Source of the DNA: Streptococcus equinus ATCC 9812
Lineage (GTDB): Bacteria; Bacillota; Bacilli; Lactobacillales; Streptococcaceae
Direction of reading: 5' to 3'
DNA: 64,000 bases
Assembly (NCBI RefSeq): GCF_000187265.1
Contig: NZ_GL698431.1
Location: forward strand, 1 to 64,000
The position numbers and the translations under genes were made by a program. Positions 7,838-20,098 of this stretch are shown one piece after another. A model generated the notes under the pieces. It was not told the origin of the DNA, did no database searches, and was given only the letters and a program-made list of their open reading frames with translations. How positions within the stretch are numbered: position 1 is the first letter of the stretch; each line of letters begins with the position of its first letter.

Positions 7838-8846
7838 CTTCTTTCTCCTTTTTTTCTCCCTTGACCAAAGGCAAACGAATATCCATTGATACTCCTTTTC
7901 CTTTTTGGCTCAAAAATGTTATTGTTCCAGCCATGTCATCTACACGATCTTCAATATTAGTAATACCATAACTTAAATCATGACGCTCATCCATATCAAA
8001 TCCAACACCGTTATCCACCATTTTCAATTGCAGTTCGGTTTCAGTTTGATTTAGATACACTTCCAGACGAGTCGCTTTTGCGTGCTTAAGCGTATTACTA
8101 ATAAATTCTTGTGCAATTCGGAAAACATTATCTTCGATTTTTTTAGGTAATTTTCCGAGATTTTTCTTATAAACAACTTCTATACTACTCTTATCTGTTA
8201 ATTCTTTCAAGAGGATATCAAAACCTTCCGAAAGGGTTTTATTTTCAAGCTCTGTAGGTCTTAAATGCAAGAGTAAAATTCGCAAATCTTTTTGAGCATT
8301 TTGCAACATACTTTCAACTGCAGTCAATTGAAATTCCAGCTGCTCTCTTTCAATTTGGTCAAGGTTAGCTGATACACCTGAAAGAATCATTGAGGATGCA
8401 AATAATTCTTGACTGACGGTATCATGTAAATCACGCGCAATACGTTTACGTTCTTGCTCAACAATTTCTTGTCCATTCTGAATACGGCTATTTTCGGTAT
8501 TTTGGAGACTTGTTGTCAAATGAGTCATCTTTTTAGATAAGCGTGACAAATTCGTGTTGATTTCTGTATCTTCATCAAGAGATACTTCCTGATTATTTAA
8601 AATGCGGCGCAGATTTTGGTTAGTACTACGCTTGCTGTTATCATCTAAAATCACCCACAACAAAAGTAAAAGAATTGTCACAGCTAGAATTAGGAAGACA
8701 ATTGAGAATACAAAACGTTCCCCCATCCAAAAATCAGTGATGAGATTTTGTAATTGTAATTCTAAACTATCTAAAACAACAACAACAATTGAAATGATGA
8801 TGATACTTGCATAAAGAATCAAGAGTAAAAAATGATGTTTTTTCAT
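7821..8846 (-). CDS. liaS: LiaS sensor histidine kinase
   Basis: A 341-residue intramembrane-sensing kinase. Two hydrophobic segments (about residues 5-27 and 46-67) enclose a very short extracellular loop. They are followed by a coiled linker, a HisKA_3 dimerisation domain with the phosphorylated His141 in ARDLHDTVSQELF, and an HATPase_c domain with NTLKHAKA, DNGVGFD and GKGVSMDI boxes. The short sensor loop fits the view that LiaS does not see a ligand directly but is held in check by LiaF. The liaF stop and liaS start overlap (ATGA). Confidence 0.95.
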   Translation of the reverse strand: MKKHHFLLLILYASIIIISIVVVVLDSLELQLQNLITDFWMGERFVFSIVFLILAVTILLLLLWVILDDNSKRSTNQNLRRILNNQEVSLDEDTEINTNLSRLSKKMTHLTTSLQNTENSRIQNGQEIVEQERKRIARDLHDTVSQELFASSMILSGVSANLDQIEREQLEFQLTAVESMLQNAQKDLRILLLHLRPTELENKTLSEGFDILLKELTDKSSIEVVYKKNLGKLPKKIEDNVFRIAQEFISNTLKHAKATRLEVYLNQTETELQLKMVDNGVGFDMDERHDLSYGITNIEDRVDDMAGTITFLSQKGKGVSMDIRLPLVKGEKKEKEDDPEN

Positions 8847-9538
8847 TTGCGTACCACCTCTACATCTCCAGCAATCGTGTTCACAATGATTTTAACACCC
8901 TTTAAATATTCTTCATCTTGAGCATGCCATAATTTCAATGATTCATTACGCAAATCATACTCACCAAAATCAAAATATCGAACACTACCATAAATGGCAC
9001 TGACATCAAGTTTAACACCAACATCAATTGGCACTAAAACTTTTGTCGGCCCAAAAACTTTACGAATGATAACAACATTATCTTTTCCTGTTACAATAAC
9101 ACTGCTTAAATCAATGACATCACTTCCTGTTAGTCGAATGATATTAATGTCATCAAAAGCATAAAAATCGCTATCGTGCATGCTTGCACCAATCCACTGG
9201 TTTCGAATTGGTTTTGCCTTTAAGTCTTCTTCACGAAAACGCACCAAAGCAAAGCGATTCTTCTTTTTAACTTGTGAAAAATGGTTAATCACAACGTAGA
9301 CAACACCCAGAACTACCGCCATGATAATATAAGGATTTAACATTAAAATCAAAAATAGAAGAACCAGCCCTACTGTTAACAAAAGATTATTGCGTTTATC
9401 CTGATTATAAAAACGAAGTGCTATCAAAATGAGAACTAAAATTAAAATAAAGCTCGATAGATCATTGGCTAAAATAGTCATCATGCCTAAAGCTAGCAAA
9501 ATGCATTCAACCAATAAGAAAAATTGAAATTTTCGCAT
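8843..9538 (-). CDS. liaF: LiaF, membrane inhibitor of LiaRS
   Basis: A 231-residue protein with about four hydrophobic segments in the first 90 residues and a soluble beta-rich C-terminal domain (about 115-231, the cell wall-active antibiotics response domain, with LTGSDVIDLSSVIVTGKDNVVIIRKVFGPTKV). LiaF proteins repress LiaS in unstressed cells. First gene of liaFSR, with an AAGGAGAG ribosome site. It lies 149 bp downstream of stkP, and the gap holds two hairpins, so both read-through from stkP and a separate promoter are possible. Location next to stkP is conserved in streptococci. Confidence 0.93.
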   Translation of the reverse strand: MRKFQFFLLVECILLALGMMTILANDLSSFILILVLILIALRFYNQDKRNNLLLTVGLVLLFLILMLNPYIIMAVVLGVVYVVINHFSQVKKKNRFALVRFREEDLKAKPIRNQWIGASMHDSDFYAFDDINIIRLTGSDVIDLSSVIVTGKDNVVIIRKVFGPTKVLVPIDVGVKLDVSAIYGSVRYFDFGEYDLRNESLKLWHAQDEEYLKGVKIIVNTIAGDVEVVRK

Positions 9539-9576
9539 GTTCTCTCCTTATCACACATTTTCTGCCATTTTACCAA

Positions 9577-9677
9577 AAAGCCTCAAAAATTGCTGGCTTT
9601 TGCCACATGAACATTAGTACATTTCTTGAATATTCTATGCAAATAAGAAGCCTGAGATAAATATCACAGACTTCTTT
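9577..9677 (-). terminator. Two hairpins between stkP and liaF
   Basis: On the minus strand the first hairpin after stkP is GAAGTCTGTGA ... TCTCAGGCTTCTTATTTG (about 9643-9677, imperfect stem). The second is AAAAGCC ... GGCTTTTTGG (about 9577-9603). Both carry short U-rich 3' sides. They probably act as a partial terminator, letting some stkP transcription enter liaFSR. Confidence 0.5.
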
Positions 9678-9687
9678 TATAATAATT

Positions 9688-11613
9688 TTATTGTTGCATT
9701 TCAGTAGATGCTTCTGAACTTTCTTCAGTACTACTACCACTACTTGATGAACTTGATTCACTTGTCTCACTTGTCTCACTTGTCTCACTTGTCTCACTTG
9801 TCTCACTTGTCTCACTTGTTTCAGATGATTCTGGAACTAATTGTGACGTTTTTTCAGATGGTTGCGCAGCCGTTTCTGAAGAGAAGTAAAGGTTAACCTC
9901 TCCTTCAACAGCCCCACCATAATAAGGATCCTGAGCAACGACAACCGCAGAACTTGATACTGAGTTTACTCGAGAATATCCTGTTGATGAAGTTACATCT
10001 GCCATATAAATTGTAATATGTGAGCTTGATACACCCATAGAATTTAACTCAGCAATCGCTTCTTGGTAAGTATAACCAATCAGACTAGGCATTGTGATTG
10101 CTGCTACTTCAAAAGTAATTTTATCTTCACTACCAACTTTTGTCCCTTCATTAGGAGTCTGGCTGATAATGGTACCACCGATATAATTTGTTCCGGATAA
10201 CCATTTAATAGCAATCTTTTCGCTTGAAATACCATGTTTCTTTTCAAGCTCCTTGATGACATCTTGATAATTCTGACCAGTGTAATCTTTCATCTTGAAT
10301 TCAGAACTTCCTTTTGATACATAAATATCAACTTTAGCTCCTTCTTTCTTAGATGAACCAGCAGTCGGATCTGTTTTAACAACGTAACCTTCAGCAACTG
10401 TATCACTAGAAACTTTGTGGATATCACCAATCTTCAAACCAGATGATAACAAGCTTGTCTTAGCATCAGATAAAGCCGCACCAGACACGTCTGGAACATT
10501 AACTGAAGCTGGTGTACTTAAAGTTAAGTAAGTAAAGATAGCAATCGCAACAACAACAACTGCAAAGAAGATTTTCATCAAAGTACCAAATATACGATGA
10601 GATTTTTTCTTTTTAGTCTTTGCTTTAGGTGCTTTTTGATTAGCTACTTCTTTATTTTCTTTTGCAGCTTTTTGTTTTTTCAACAATTGTTCTGTCGTTG
10701 ATGGAACAGGTGTTGAAGTAGTCACTTTTGGAAGTGTCTTAGTATTTTCTGTATCCTCAAAAACAAGTTTACGTTCTCGACTACGGTTGTATGAAAGTGC
10801 CGTCATCAAATCACGACTCATTTCAAAAGTTGACGCATAACGGTCGCTTAAACGTTTTGCTGTTGCTTTGATAACTACATTTTCTAAAGCCTGTGGAACG
10901 TTCTTATTTTCAGCGATAATGGATGGTAGAGGTTTTTGAAAATGTTGCAGTGCAATTGTCACCGCTGAGTCGCCATCATAAGGAATGTGACCTGTTAACA
11001 TTTCAAACAACATAATCCCCATAGCATAGATATCACTTTGAACAGTGGCTTTTGAACCTCGCGCTTGTTCAGGTGACAAATAATGCACACTACCAAGCAT
11101 TGAGTTTGTCTGTGTTAAACTTGTTTCTGCAAAAGCTACAGCAATACCAAAGTCAGTAACTTTTACAGTTCCGTCTTTAGTCAACAAAATATTTTGTGGT
11201 TTTAAGTCACGGTGAACAATTCCTTGTTGATGGGCAAGAGTCATTGCTGACAAGACTTCTTCCATAATTCTAACAACTTCGTTATTAGATAGAGGCGCAT
11301 GATCTTGAATGTATTTTTTCAAGTCAGAACCATCAACATATTCCATTACTAAGAATTGCTGTCCGTCTTCTTCTCCAATATCTCGAATCGAAACAATATT
11401 GGGATGGTTCAACTCTGCCATGGCGCGCGCTTCACGTTGGAAACGAGCTACGGCAATTTGATCTGTTTGATAATTAGTCCGAAGAACTTTGATGGCTACT
11501 TCTTCATTATCAAGAATCAGATCTTTGGCAAGATAAACATCTGCCATTCCACCCCGTCCGATTGATTTAAGGATACGATAACGACCAGCAAATAATTTGC
11601 CAATCTGAATCAT
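9688..11613 (-). CDS. stkP: Eukaryote-like Ser/Thr protein kinase with PASTA domains
   Basis: A 641-residue membrane kinase coordinating septal wall synthesis and division. The cytoplasmic kinase domain (1-275) has the glycine loop [11 protein letters not shown] lysine Lys42, catalytic HRDLKPQN (Asp136), DFG (Asp154) and a Ser/Thr-rich activation loop. A juxtamembrane basic stretch and one membrane helix (about 342-365) follow, then three extracellular PASTA repeats (about 368-585) that bind peptidoglycan or lipid II. Some streptococcal homologues have four. The last 45 residues are low-complexity Ser/Glu/Thr, with seven tandem SET units. The start codon overlaps the phpP stop, so kinase and phosphatase are coupled. 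Confidence 0.96.
   Translation of the reverse strand: MIQIGKLFAGRYRILKSIGRGGMADVYLAKDLILDNEEVAIKVLRTNYQTDQIAVARFQREARAMAELNHPNIVSIRDIGEEDGQQFLVMEYVDGSDLKKYIQDHAPLSNNEVVRIMEEVLSAMTLAHQQGIVHRDLKPQNILLTKDGTVKVTDFGIAVAFAETSLTQTNSMLGSVHYLSPEQARGSKATVQSDIYAMGIMLFEMLTGHIPYDGDSAVTIALQHFQKPLPSIIAENKNVPQALENVVIKATAKRLSDRYASTFEMSRDLMTALSYNRSRERKLVFEDTENTKTLPKVTTSTPVPSTTEQLLKKQKAAKENKEVANQKAPKAKTKKKKSHRIFGTLMKIFFAVVVVAIAIFTYLTLSTPASVNVPDVSGAALSDAKTSLLSSGLKIGDIHKVSSDTVAEGYVVKTDPTAGSSKKEGAKVDIYVSKGSSEFKMKDYTGQNYQDVIKELEKKHGISSEKIAIKWLSGTNYIGGTIISQTPNEGTKVGSEDKITFEVAAITMPSLIGYTYQEAIAELNSMGVSSSHITIYMADVTSSTGYSRVNSVSSSAVVVAQDPYYGGAVEGEVNLYFSSETAAQPSEKTSQLVPESSETSETSETSETSETSETSETSESSSSSSGSSTEESSEASTEMQQ
9761..9823. 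repeat. 9-bp tandem repeat encoding (Ser-Glu-Thr)n in StkP
   Basis: Six perfect copies of CTTGTCTCA (9761-9814) followed by one single-base variant CTTGTTTCA (9815-9823). Read on the coding strand each copy encodes one Ser-Glu-Thr unit. The unit length is a multiple of three, so gain or loss of copies changes tail length without a frameshift. Near identity of the copies points to recent slippage expansion. Confidence 0.95.
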
Positions 11614-12350
11614 TAAGCTTCCTCACTTTCGGCGTGGATAAGAGCAATGGTAATGTTATCAAGACCTCCTCGTTCGTTAGCAAGAGTTACCAATTCATTA
11701 TTTTTGTCGTCAAGTTTTTTATCTTGAGTCAAAATGTTAACAATTTCATCATTCGTAATCATATTTGTCAAACCATCACTGTTAATGATGAGATAATCAC
11801 CGTCTTCAAGAACTTGAACACCTAAATCTGGTTCAACTGGGTTTGCTTGTCCAATAGATTGCGTAATAATATTTTTTTGTGGGTGGTTTGCTGCTTCTTC
11901 TTCTGTCAATTGACCAGCTTTCACCAATTCATTAACAAGAGAATGGTCGCTTGTCAATAATTGGTATTCGCCATTATGAAGTAAACCAATACGTGAATCA
12001 CCAACGTGCGCAAAGATAACGTTGTTATCAACAATCGCTAAAGCTTCAACGGTTGTCCCCATACCTTTGTACTCATCTGTTTGACCCAGTTCGTAAATTC
12101 TTTTGTTTTCAGCTTCAAGAGCTGTTATCAACCAATCACGAATTTGGCTTAGTTCTGTAAATTCAGTACTAATCCATTCACGTCCAAGATCAGTAACGGT
12201 CATTTCACTAGCAATATTACCAGCACGATGACCTCCCATACCATCTGCTAGAATAACTAATGTGATACCCTTTTGATTATCAAATTTATTAATAAAATCC
12301 TGATTATTTGAACGTCTTTGTCCAATATCAGTTACAAGTGAAATTTTCAT
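11613..12350 (-). CDS. phpP: PP2C-type Ser/Thr phosphatase PhpP
   Basis: A 245-residue PPM phosphatase that reverses StkP phosphorylation. Metal-binding motifs are visible: an N-terminal [40 protein letters not shown]-like IINSDGLTN, and [13 protein letters not shown] near the C-terminus. An in-frame start at 12464 would add 38 residues lying inside rsmB. The ATG at 12350 gives [10 protein letters not shown], the usual PhpP N-terminus and length, so it is preferred even though the purine-rich GAGGAGGAAAC lies about 25 bases upstream. The stop overlaps the stkP ATG. Confidence 0.95.
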   Translation of the reverse strand: MKISLVTDIGQRRSNNQDFINKFDNQKGITLVILADGMGGHRAGNIASEMTVTDLGREWISTEFTELSQIRDWLITALEAENKRIYELGQTDEYKGMGTTVEALAIVDNNVIFAHVGDSRIGLLHNGEYQLLTSDHSLVNELVKAGQLTEEEAANHPQKNIITQSIGQANPVEPDLGVQVLEDGDYLIINSDGLTNMITNDEIVNILTQDKKLDDKNNELVTLANERGGLDNITIALIHAESEEA

Positions 12351-12387
12351 AGTTTTATATCTGACTGTGTCAGTTTCCTCCTCGAGA

Positions 12388-13719
12388 TTACAAGATACGT
12401 TTAACTTGTCCAATAAAGAACCCGTCTGTCTGATATTGCTCTGGTGTGATTGCAATGCAGCCATCTTTTATAATATCTTCTTGTGTATGACTCAGTTTTA
12501 CCTGTTCAAAATTTGGATGAGTTTCTAAAAATTTATGGATGACTTGGAAGTTTTCCTCATCAAAAATCGTACAAGTACTATAAGTTATTATACCACCTTT
12601 ACGCAATGTTTGACAAACGCTATCAAGAATTTGCAATTGAATTTCTTGTAAAGCGGTCAAATCTTGATTTTCTTTATTATATTTGATGTCTGGTTTACGA
12701 CGAATCAAGCCAATTCCTGAACAAGGAGCATCTACTAATATTTTATCAAAAGTATCTGCCGCAAAATGTTCATGAACAGTCGTAGCATCCATTCTTTGGG
12801 TAGAAATTTTATCATCAACATGCAAACGTTTGGCATTATCCATAACCAACGCTAACTTGTGGTCATACAAATCAAGTGCTGTAATATGACCATCAGTCAG
12901 ATATGACGCTATATGAGTAGTCTTTCCACCCGGGGCAGCACATGCATCAAGAATTTTCTCTGAACCTTTAATATTAAGTGTTGGTGTCACTAGCTGACTA
13001 GACTCGTCTTGAATGGTAATATCACCGTTAGCAAAATAATCTGTCCCTGCAAAATGCCCTGATATTTTAACCAAACCAACAGGAGATAGAAGTGATGGTT
13101 TAGCACCCGTTGCCGCCTCTATCTCAGCTAATTTATCAGGATTTGTCACACGAATACTAGCTTTATTTCTGACAAATAGACTCTGCATGATAGCTACTGC
13201 TCGTTCTTCACCAAATTGGTGAATTAATTTTTTAACCAACCAAACTGGTAAAGAATACAGAACTGAATAGCGTTTATTTTTTCGTTTGATACTTTCAGGA
13301 TTTGGAAGGTCATCCTTTGTCAAACGACGTAAAACAGCATTGACGAATTTTTCAGCACCTTTTTTATTGCCACGATTTTTTGCAATATTAACTGCATCGT
13401 TGACAACAGCGTGCGCAGGCATTTTATCAAGGTATAACAGCTGATAAAGACTCAACATCAAAAGGTAATATACCCATGAATCTAACTTATCTCGGTCTTC
13501 AATATAATGTGCTAAATACCATTCCAAGGTAATCTTACGTGCAACTGTTCCATAGACAATTTCAGTCACTAAAGATTTATCTTTTTGAGATAAATGAGTG
13601 TGTTTCAACTCTTGATTAAGAGCAATATTTGAATAAGCTCCTTCTTCAAAAACATTTTCCAGAACAAGTAAAGCTAATCCGCGTGCTTGGTTTTTCCAAT
13701 CATTCGCCAATAAGGTCAC
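12388..13719 (-). CDS. rsmB: 16S rRNA m5C967 methyltransferase RsmB
   Basis: A 443-residue protein with an N-terminal NusB-like RNA-binding domain (about 1-130) and a C-terminal SAM-dependent methyltransferase. Visible are the SAM loop [16 protein letters not shown], the motif IV cysteine [13 protein letters not shown] and the catalytic cysteine TYSTCTIF. It methylates cytosine 967 (E. coli numbering) of 16S rRNA. The GTG start at 13719 overlaps the fmt stop by 20 bp; an alternative TTG lies at 13710. It sits in a run of minus-strand genes with fmt and priA upstream and phpP downstream, the standard streptococcal order. Confidence 0.93.
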   Translation of the reverse strand: MTLLANDWKNQARGLALLVLENVFEEGAYSNIALNQELKHTHLSQKDKSLVTEIVYGTVARKITLEWYLAHYIEDRDKLDSWVYYLLMLSLYQLLYLDKMPAHAVVNDAVNIAKNRGNKKGAEKFVNAVLRRLTKDDLPNPESIKRKNKRYSVLYSLPVWLVKKLIHQFGEERAVAIMQSLFVRNKASIRVTNPDKLAEIEAATGAKPSLLSPVGLVKISGHFAGTDYFANGDITIQDESSQLVTPTLNIKGSEKILDACAAPGGKTTHIASYLTDGHITALDLYDHKLALVMDNAKRLHVDDKISTQRMDATTVHEHFAADTFDKILVDAPCSGIGLIRRKPDIKYNKENQDLTALQEIQLQILDSVCQTLRKGGIITYSTCTIFDEENFQVIHKFLETHPNFEQVKLSHTQEDIIKDGCIAITPEQYQTDGFFIGQVKRIL

Positions 13720-14635
13720 CTACTTCAAGTTTACGTCCAACACCATTTAGAAAATCAACAACACTCATACGAGGTTTCCCAGATGGCTGTACAGTTTTTA
13801 GTGAGATCGCGCCATCACCAGTTGCCACAACAAGTGATTTTTTACCTTTTTCGATAATTTCACCAGGTTTTCCTTGACCCTCAGCCAAAACAGCCTCATA
13901 GATTTTGAAACGTTTGCCATCAAGAAGTGTATACGAAACAGGCCATGGATACAAGCCACGAATGTGGTTAAAGACATCACGCGCTGATTTATTCCAATCA
14001 ATACGTTCTTGTTCTGGTGTGATATTTGGTGAGAAAGTTGCCGCTTCTTCATCTTGTGGTTCTGGTTTGATATTTCCAGCAATGTAATCTGGCAAAGTTT
14101 TCAAAAGCAAATCACGTCCGATAACTGCCAATTTTTCAAACATTGTACCGACGTTATCATCATCAGTAATTGGTGTTGAAGCTTTAGCAATCATATCACC
14201 AGCATCCATTTTCTTAACCATTTCCATAATAGTTACACCAGCTTCTTTATCGCCATTGATAATAGCATAATGAATTGGTGCGCCACCACGATATTTTGGT
14301 AATAATGATGCGTGAACGTTAACAGCAAAGTCAACAGAGTCAAGTAATTTTGTTGGTAAAAATTGACCAAAAGCAGCTGTTACGATACCATCTGCACCCA
14401 AAGTCATTAGCTCAGCCATTTCTTCTGAACCAGACATCTTTTCAGGTTGATAAACTGGTAAGTCATGTGCCAAAGCGACTTCTTTAACAGGTGTCATTTT
14501 GATTTCTTTTTTACGACCAACAGCACGGTCTGGTTGAGTTACAACAGCTAAAACTTCATAATTGGCATCGTTTAATAAGCCTTTTAGAACAGTCGCTGAA
14601 AAATCAGGTGTTCCCATAAAAATAATTTTTGTCAT
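13700..14635 (-). CDS. fmt: Methionyl-tRNA formyltransferase
   Basis: A 311-residue enzyme that formylates initiator Met-tRNA using 10-formyl-tetrahydrofolate. The N-terminal catalytic domain shows [17 protein letters not shown], the [20 protein letters not shown] catalytic block (Asn, His) and MDAGD. The C-terminal OB-like tRNA-binding domain follows from about residue 205. The ATG at 14635 is preceded by GAGAGGAAG and starts the conserved [10 protein letters not shown]; an in-frame upstream ATG at 14650 would add five unlikely residues. Its end overlaps rsmB. Confidence 0.96.
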   Translation of the reverse strand: MTKIIFMGTPDFSATVLKGLLNDANYEVLAVVTQPDRAVGRKKEIKMTPVKEVALAHDLPVYQPEKMSGSEEMAELMTLGADGIVTAAFGQFLPTKLLDSVDFAVNVHASLLPKYRGGAPIHYAIINGDKEAGVTIMEMVKKMDAGDMIAKASTPITDDDNVGTMFEKLAVIGRDLLLKTLPDYIAGNIKPEPQDEEAATFSPNITPEQERIDWNKSARDVFNHIRGLYPWPVSYTLLDGKRFKIYEAVLAEGQGKPGEIIEKGKKSLVVATGDGAISLKTVQPSGKPRMSVVDFLNGVGRKLEVGDLIGE

Positions 14636-14694
14636 TTTTCTTCCTCTCAAAGGATTTATTCTTATCTTTTTCTTTATTATAGCATAACAAAAGC

Positions 14695-17085
14695 CTACAT
14701 AAAATTCTGTGGCTCATGGTCAATCACAAGTCGCAAATCTTTATTTTCAGGTAATTGCGTCATGTCCAAAATGTAATTCAAGACCTCTTCTAAATGATCT
14801 TCAAAGCGATATTTAATAATAATCTGATAATGATAGAGACTATGCGTTCTTGCAATCGGCTTAGGTGTTGGCCCCAAAATCTTGATTTTATCAGATAAAT
14901 GCTGACGCAAGAGTTGCAAGATTTCAAAAGACTTGCGCACAACTGTCTGTTCATCTTTATGCGATAAAGTCAAACCAGCCGTAAAATAATATGGCGGATA
15001 AGACAGTTGCTTGCGAATTCCCATTTCATAAGCATAAAATGCTTCATAATCCTGCTTTTGAGCCAACTTAATGGCATAGTGCTGAGGATTATAAGTTTGA
15101 ATGAGGACTTCACCTTCTTTTTCTGCACGCCCTGCACGTCCTGCTACCTGCGTTAGCAATTGAAACGTTCTCTCAGATGATCTAAAATCAGGCAAATTCA
15201 AAGACGTATCCGCATTTAAAACCCCAACTAAAGTCACATTGGGAAAATCAAGTCCTTTTGCAATCATTTGAGTTCCAAGTAGAATATCTGCTTCATGATT
15301 TCCAAATTTATCCAATATTTGCTGATGAGCACCTTTTTTGCGCGTCGTATCAACATCCATTCGTAAAATACGAGCTTGCGGAAAAACCTCTTTTAATTCA
15401 TCATAGGCTTTTTGAGTCCCAGTTCCATAGTAACGAATACTGCGGCTATGACAATTTGGACAGGTATGTGGGATAGCTTTTTCAAAACCACAATAGTGAC
15501 AATTCATGGTCTTTGTATCCATATGAAGTGTCAATGAAATATCACAATTTGGGCACTCATCTACGTAACCACAATCACGACACATGACAAAGCTCGAATA
15601 CCCACGGCGATTTAGCATGAGAACGACCTGCTCACGGTTTTCCAATCTGTCAGCAATTTTTTCTAAGAGATAAGGTGTGTAATTGCTAACTTCTTGTTGC
15701 CCAACATAATCGCGAAAATCAACAATGTCCACTTTTGGAATTTTAGCAAGCGGGTTAGCACGGTGAGTCAATTGTAAAAATTGGTAAACGCCACGGCTAG
15801 CCCTAGCTCGACTTTCAATGCTTGGTGTCGCAGAGCCCATTAACAGAACTGCTTTATGGTATTTTGCCCGTAGCAAGGCCACATCACGTGCATGATAACG
15901 CGGATTAGATTCTTGCTTGTAAGTTGCCTCGTGTTCCTCATCGATAATAATGGCTCCAATATTTTCCATTGGAACAAAGATAGCCGATCTGGCACCAACA
16001 ACCACTCGAGCTTGTCCAGATTTGATTTTTCGCCATTCGTCAAATTTTTCACCATCAGATAAAGCTGAGTGCATAATTGCCACTTGCTTACCAAAACGTG
16101 AAATAAAGCGATTTGTCATCTGCGGTGTCAATGAAATCTCAGGTACCAAAACAATGGCTGTCTTGCCGAGCTTTAAAACCTTATCAATGATATGAAGATA
16201 AACTTCAGTTTTACCTGAACCTGTCACACCTTCTAACAAGTAAGGTTTAGAGTCTTTTCCAATTTGACTTGTAACTTTTTCAACAACTGCAGCTTGTTCA
16301 TCATTTAAATCAAGAAACTTAGTTGTTGCAACATCAAAATATACATCTGAACGTTTTTTCTCTCTTTCAATGACTTTAATCAGCTGATTTTCTACAAAAA
16401 ATTTGACAACTTCACGTGAAAATAGCTGATGCAAATCTGATAATTTTCCTTCGTCAGGATGTTCAAGCAGATATTCTTGCAGCTCCAAACGCTTCTTAGC
16501 ACGAGCTGAAATCTCGGCAGCTGCAAGTTTATCAGACAGAACTTGATAATATTTTTCTGTCTTAATATTCTTTTTGTCTTTTGCCAAATATTCTACAGTT
16601 ATCTTTCCAGCCTGAACTAGTCGTGCAACTTTTTTAGTCTCGTCTTCTGACAAAGTAGAATGGAGACGGCTCTCTTTTTCACCAAATAAAGCTAATCTCT
16701 CTTCTTGTGACAAATCTTCGCTTGGAATCAGCTTTTTATCATACTGAGAATTAAGGAGATTTGGAATCATTGATTTCAAAATTGAAATCTTATATGAAAA
16801 GACAGTATGGCGCATTTGCTCAGCTAGCTTAAGTTGTTCTTCATTCAAAACAGGTTCAAAATCCAAAACTTCACAAATAGCCTTGAGTTGCTTAGCTTGA
16901 CCTTGCATATTCTCAGTAAAGCCAACAACGAACCCTTGCAAAAGACGATTGCCACGTCCAAAAGGAACATGCACACGAGACCCTAAAACGATTTGGTCTT
17001 GCATATCATCTGGAACAAGATATGAAAAAGGCTTATCCGTCTGCATCAAGGGAACATCGACGATAACTTGGGCAATCTTTACCAT
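14695..17085 (-). CDS. priA: Primosomal replication restart helicase PriA
   Basis: A 796-residue 3'-to-5' DNA helicase that reloads the replisome at stalled forks. An N-terminal 3' DNA-binding domain (about 1-100) is followed by helicase domain 1 (Walker [14 protein letters not shown], Walker [13 protein letters not shown]), the family's inserted zinc-binding region with two Cys4 clusters ([13 protein letters not shown] and CHYCGF...CPNC), and helicase domain 2 ([25 protein letters not shown]). Full length. fmt follows 59 bp downstream, and rpoZ lies upstream with a hairpin between them. Confidence 0.96.
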   Translation of the reverse strand: MVKIAQVIVDVPLMQTDKPFSYLVPDDMQDQIVLGSRVHVPFGRGNRLLQGFVVGFTENMQGQAKQLKAICEVLDFEPVLNEEQLKLAEQMRHTVFSYKISILKSMIPNLLNSQYDKKLIPSEDLSQEERLALFGEKESRLHSTLSEDETKKVARLVQAGKITVEYLAKDKKNIKTEKYYQVLSDKLAAAEISARAKKRLELQEYLLEHPDEGKLSDLHQLFSREVVKFFVENQLIKVIEREKKRSDVYFDVATTKFLDLNDEQAAVVEKVTSQIGKDSKPYLLEGVTGSGKTEVYLHIIDKVLKLGKTAIVLVPEISLTPQMTNRFISRFGKQVAIMHSALSDGEKFDEWRKIKSGQARVVVGARSAIFVPMENIGAIIIDEEHEATYKQESNPRYHARDVALLRAKYHKAVLLMGSATPSIESRARASRGVYQFLQLTHRANPLAKIPKVDIVDFRDYVGQQEVSNYTPYLLEKIADRLENREQVVLMLNRRGYSSFVMCRDCGYVDECPNCDISLTLHMDTKTMNCHYCGFEKAIPHTCPNCHSRSIRYYGTGTQKAYDELKEVFPQARILRMDVDTTRKKGAHQQILDKFGNHEADILLGTQMIAKGLDFPNVTLVGVLNADTSLNLPDFRSSERTFQLLTQVAGRAGRAEKEGEVLIQTYNPQHYAIKLAQKQDYEAFYAYEMGIRKQLSYPPYYFTAGLTLSHKDEQTVVRKSFEILQLLRQHLSDKIKILGPTPKPIARTHSLYHYQIIIKYRFEDHLEEVLNYILDMTQLPENKDLRLVIDHEPQNFM

Positions 17086-17207
17086 AACTCTCCTTTCTAA
17101 TGACTCTTGAGCTAAAAATCAGCATTATTCTACCGAAAAAAAGAATAATCATCATGATAAGTAATACTGCAGCACTTGTTTACTTTATCACAATGATTTA
17201 TTACAAG

Positions 17208-17239
17208 AAAAATCTAAGATAAAATACCTTAGATTTTTT
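17208..17239 (-). terminator. Terminator or attenuator after rpoZ
   Basis: On the minus strand AAAAAATCTAAG (17228-17239) pairs with CTTAGATTTTT (17208-17218). The T-tract follows on that strand, and the hairpin begins within the last codons of rpoZ. It may reduce read-through from gmk-rpoZ into priA. Confidence 0.7.
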
Positions 17240-17543
17240 CTCCTTCTTCTTTTTCTTTAGCAATTTGTTCTTTGATTTTACGTTCTTCTTCTTCTTTAGC
17301 CAAACGTTCTGCTTCAATGCGAGCAAGAACAGCTGCGCGTTTTGCTTCTGGATCTGGGTGGATAACAACGTTACCAGATTCGATTTCTTCAAGAGCTTGC
17401 AAAGTAGCTTTAACAGATTTGAATTCTTGAGTCGGTTTAGCACCCGCTTCAAGTTCATGAGCGCGTTTAGCTTGAAGAATGCAAAGTGAGTATTTTGAAG
17501 GCACTTTATCAAGCAAAGTGTCAATAGAAGGTTTTAACATCAT
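17229..17543 (-). CDS. rpoZ: RNA polymerase omega subunit
   Basis: A 104-residue omega subunit that helps assemble and stabilise the RNA polymerase beta' subunit. The family core is at the N-terminus ([48 protein letters not shown]). The second half is a highly charged Glu/Lys/Arg helix ([20 protein letters not shown]), typical of streptococcal omega. It follows gmk by 23 bp, the order seen across Firmicutes. Confidence 0.95.
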   Translation of the reverse strand: MMLKPSIDTLLDKVPSKYSLCILQAKRAHELEAGAKPTQEFKSVKATLQALEEIESGNVVIHPDPEAKRAAVLARIEAERLAKEEEERKIKEQIAKEKEEGEKI

Positions 17544-17566
17544 AGCTTTTTTCTCTTTTCTCTCTT

Positions 17567-18211
<645 letters not shown>

Positions 18212-18300
18212 TTAAGACTTGCTTTTTATCAATTAGACTACAGTTTAGTATATCAAAGATAAGGCTATTTTTCAAGAAAATTTACAAGCTCTTGCTATTA

Positions 18301-18333
18301 AAAAGAAGTACGTTTAAAACGTACCTCTTTTTG
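18301..18333 (-). terminator. rny terminator
   Basis: AAAAAGA-A-GTACGTTT and AAACGTAC-C-TCTTTTT form a long stem with one mismatch just after the rny stop codon, followed on the minus strand by a T-tract. Confidence 0.8.
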
Positions 18334-18342
18334 TCTATTTCA

Positions 18343-19950
18343 TTATTTTGCGTAATCAACCGCACGTAGTTCACGAATAACTGTAACTTTAATATTACCC
18401 GGGTAATCAAGATTATTTTCAATCTTTTCACGAACTTTATGCGCAATGATTGTTACCTCATCATCGGAAATTTTATTTGGTTGTACCATGATTCGAATTT
18501 CACGACCAGCTTGCAAAGCGTAACTATTTTGAACACCGTCAAAGCTTGTCGCAATTTCTTCCAAATCACGAAGACGTTTGATGTAGTTTTCCATTGACTC
18601 GTTACGAGCACCTGGACGAGCTGAACTCAAAGCATCAGCAGCTGCAACAATTACAGCAATGACACTTTCTGGTTCGACATCACCGTGGTGACTAGCGATA
18701 GCATTAACGACGATTGGATTTTCTTTATATTTGCGAGCGAACTCTGCACCAATCTCAACGTGACTACCTTCAACTTCACGGTCAATTGCTTTACCCATAT
18801 CATGCAAGAAACCAGCGCGACGAGCAAGCATCACATTTTCACCAAGTTCACTAGCAAGAATACCTGCCATCTTACCAACTTCAACAGAGTGACGTAAGAC
18901 ATTTTGACCATATGAAGTTCTAAATTGCAAACGTCCCATGATTTTAATCAAGTCAGGATGCAAGTTTACTGCACCGATTTCAAAAGCAGCAGCTTCACCA
19001 TATTCACGAATACGGTTATCCATTTCCAAACGGTTCTTTTCAACCAATTCTTCAATACGCGCTGGATGAATACGACCATCTTGAATCAAAGCTTCCAAGG
19101 TCATGCGAGCAATCTCACGACGAATTGGATCAAATCCTGAAAGAACGACCACTTCTGGAGTGTCATCAATGATGACATCAATACCAGTCAAACTTTCAAG
19201 AGTACGAATATTACGACCTTCACGTCCAATGATACGACCTTTCATGCTATCATCAGGTAATTGAACAGTTGTAATAGTTTGTTCAGTAACGTATTCACCA
19301 GCCATTCGTTGCATGGCTTGAGCGAGAATATTTTTAGCGAGTTTGTTGGACTTATCACGAACCTCACGTTCAGCATCTTTGATACGAGTAGCAATTTCGT
19401 GCGTTAAATTAGTTTCTGTTTCTGTTAAAATAATTTCACGCGCTTCAGCAATCGTCATCAATGCAACACGTTCAAGTTCTGCTTTTTTCTGTTCTTCAAG
19501 TTCTCCGATTTGTTTTTCACGCTCATTAATGTGTCTAGATTTATCGGTTAGACTTTGTTCTTTACTATCCAACACTTTTTCTTTGCTGGTTAGATTTTCA
19601 TCCTTGCGATCAAGAGAGGACGCTCGTTCTGTTAAACGAGTTTCCATTTGTTTCAACTCTTGTCTTTCAGATTTAAATTCTTTTTCAATCTCTTCTCGAT
19701 ATTTTCTAGCCTCTTCTTTTGCTTCGATCAGTAATTCTTTGCGATGAGCTTTTGTTTCTCGCTCAGCTGATTTTCTAATGTGTTCAGCTTCTAACTCAGC
19801 TTTTCCACGTAGATTGACAGCATCCTGTTCTGCATTTAAAAGAGTGAGTTCTGCAGCTTCTTTCGCAGACTTAAGTTTAATCGAAATCAGTGCATAACCA
19901 ACTATCAAACCAATGAGGGCAAAAACAATCAAGATAATAATATTTGGCAT
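18343..19950 (-). CDS. rny: Ribonuclease Y
   Basis: A 535-residue membrane-anchored endoribonuclease that initiates mRNA decay. One N-terminal helix ([19 protein letters not shown], residues 3-22) precedes a long charged coiled coil (about 25-200, rich in Glu, Lys and Arg). A KH RNA-binding domain ([21 protein letters not shown]) and a metal-dependent HD domain follow ([27 protein letters not shown]). Length is typical for Streptococcus and the ATG at 19950 precedes the membrane helix directly. The gene has its own terminator. Confidence 0.96.
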   Translation of the reverse strand: MPNIIILIVFALIGLIVGYALISIKLKSAKEAAELTLLNAEQDAVNLRGKAELEAEHIRKSAERETKAHRKELLIEAKEEARKYREEIEKEFKSERQELKQMETRLTERASSLDRKDENLTSKEKVLDSKEQSLTDKSRHINEREKQIGELEEQKKAELERVALMTIAEAREIILTETETNLTHEIATRIKDAEREVRDKSNKLAKNILAQAMQRMAGEYVTEQTITTVQLPDDSMKGRIIGREGRNIRTLESLTGIDVIIDDTPEVVVLSGFDPIRREIARMTLEALIQDGRIHPARIEELVEKNRLEMDNRIREYGEAAAFEIGAVNLHPDLIKIMGRLQFRTSYGQNVLRHSVEVGKMAGILASELGENVMLARRAGFLHDMGKAIDREVEGSHVEIGAEFARKYKENPIVVNAIASHHGDVEPESVIAVIVAAADALSSARPGARNESMENYIKRLRDLEEIATSFDGVQNSYALQAGREIRIMVQPNKISDDEVTIIAHKVREKIENNLDYPGNIKVTVIRELRAVDYAK

Positions 19951-20098
19951 GTTTTTACCTCAATAAAAATTTTAGATTTCATCTATAGAAAGCTACTTTC
20001 AAGTTTACCATAAAATAAATTTTTTCACAATTTAAAATTGTAAAGCGTTTTACTAAAATTTATGATATGATTATTAAAACAATACAAAGGAGGCTGTT

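Noticed and set aside
9570-9815. Frame encoding repeated Gln-Val-Arg on the minus strand
   Set aside because: It is an out-of-frame reading of the 9-bp repeat in stkP, not a repeat protein gene.
9761-9823. Possible CRISPR-like repeat array
   Set aside because: Units are 9 bp, directly adjacent without spacers, and lie in the coding frame of stkP.
12351-12464. Longer PhpP start at 12464
   Set aside because: The extra 38 codons overlap rsmB out of frame and do not resemble PP2C N-termini; [10 protein letters not shown] at 12350 does.
15258-15476. Plus-strand frame of 72 codons within priA
   Set aside because: Antisense to conserved PriA helicase and zinc-finger motifs with no own signals.
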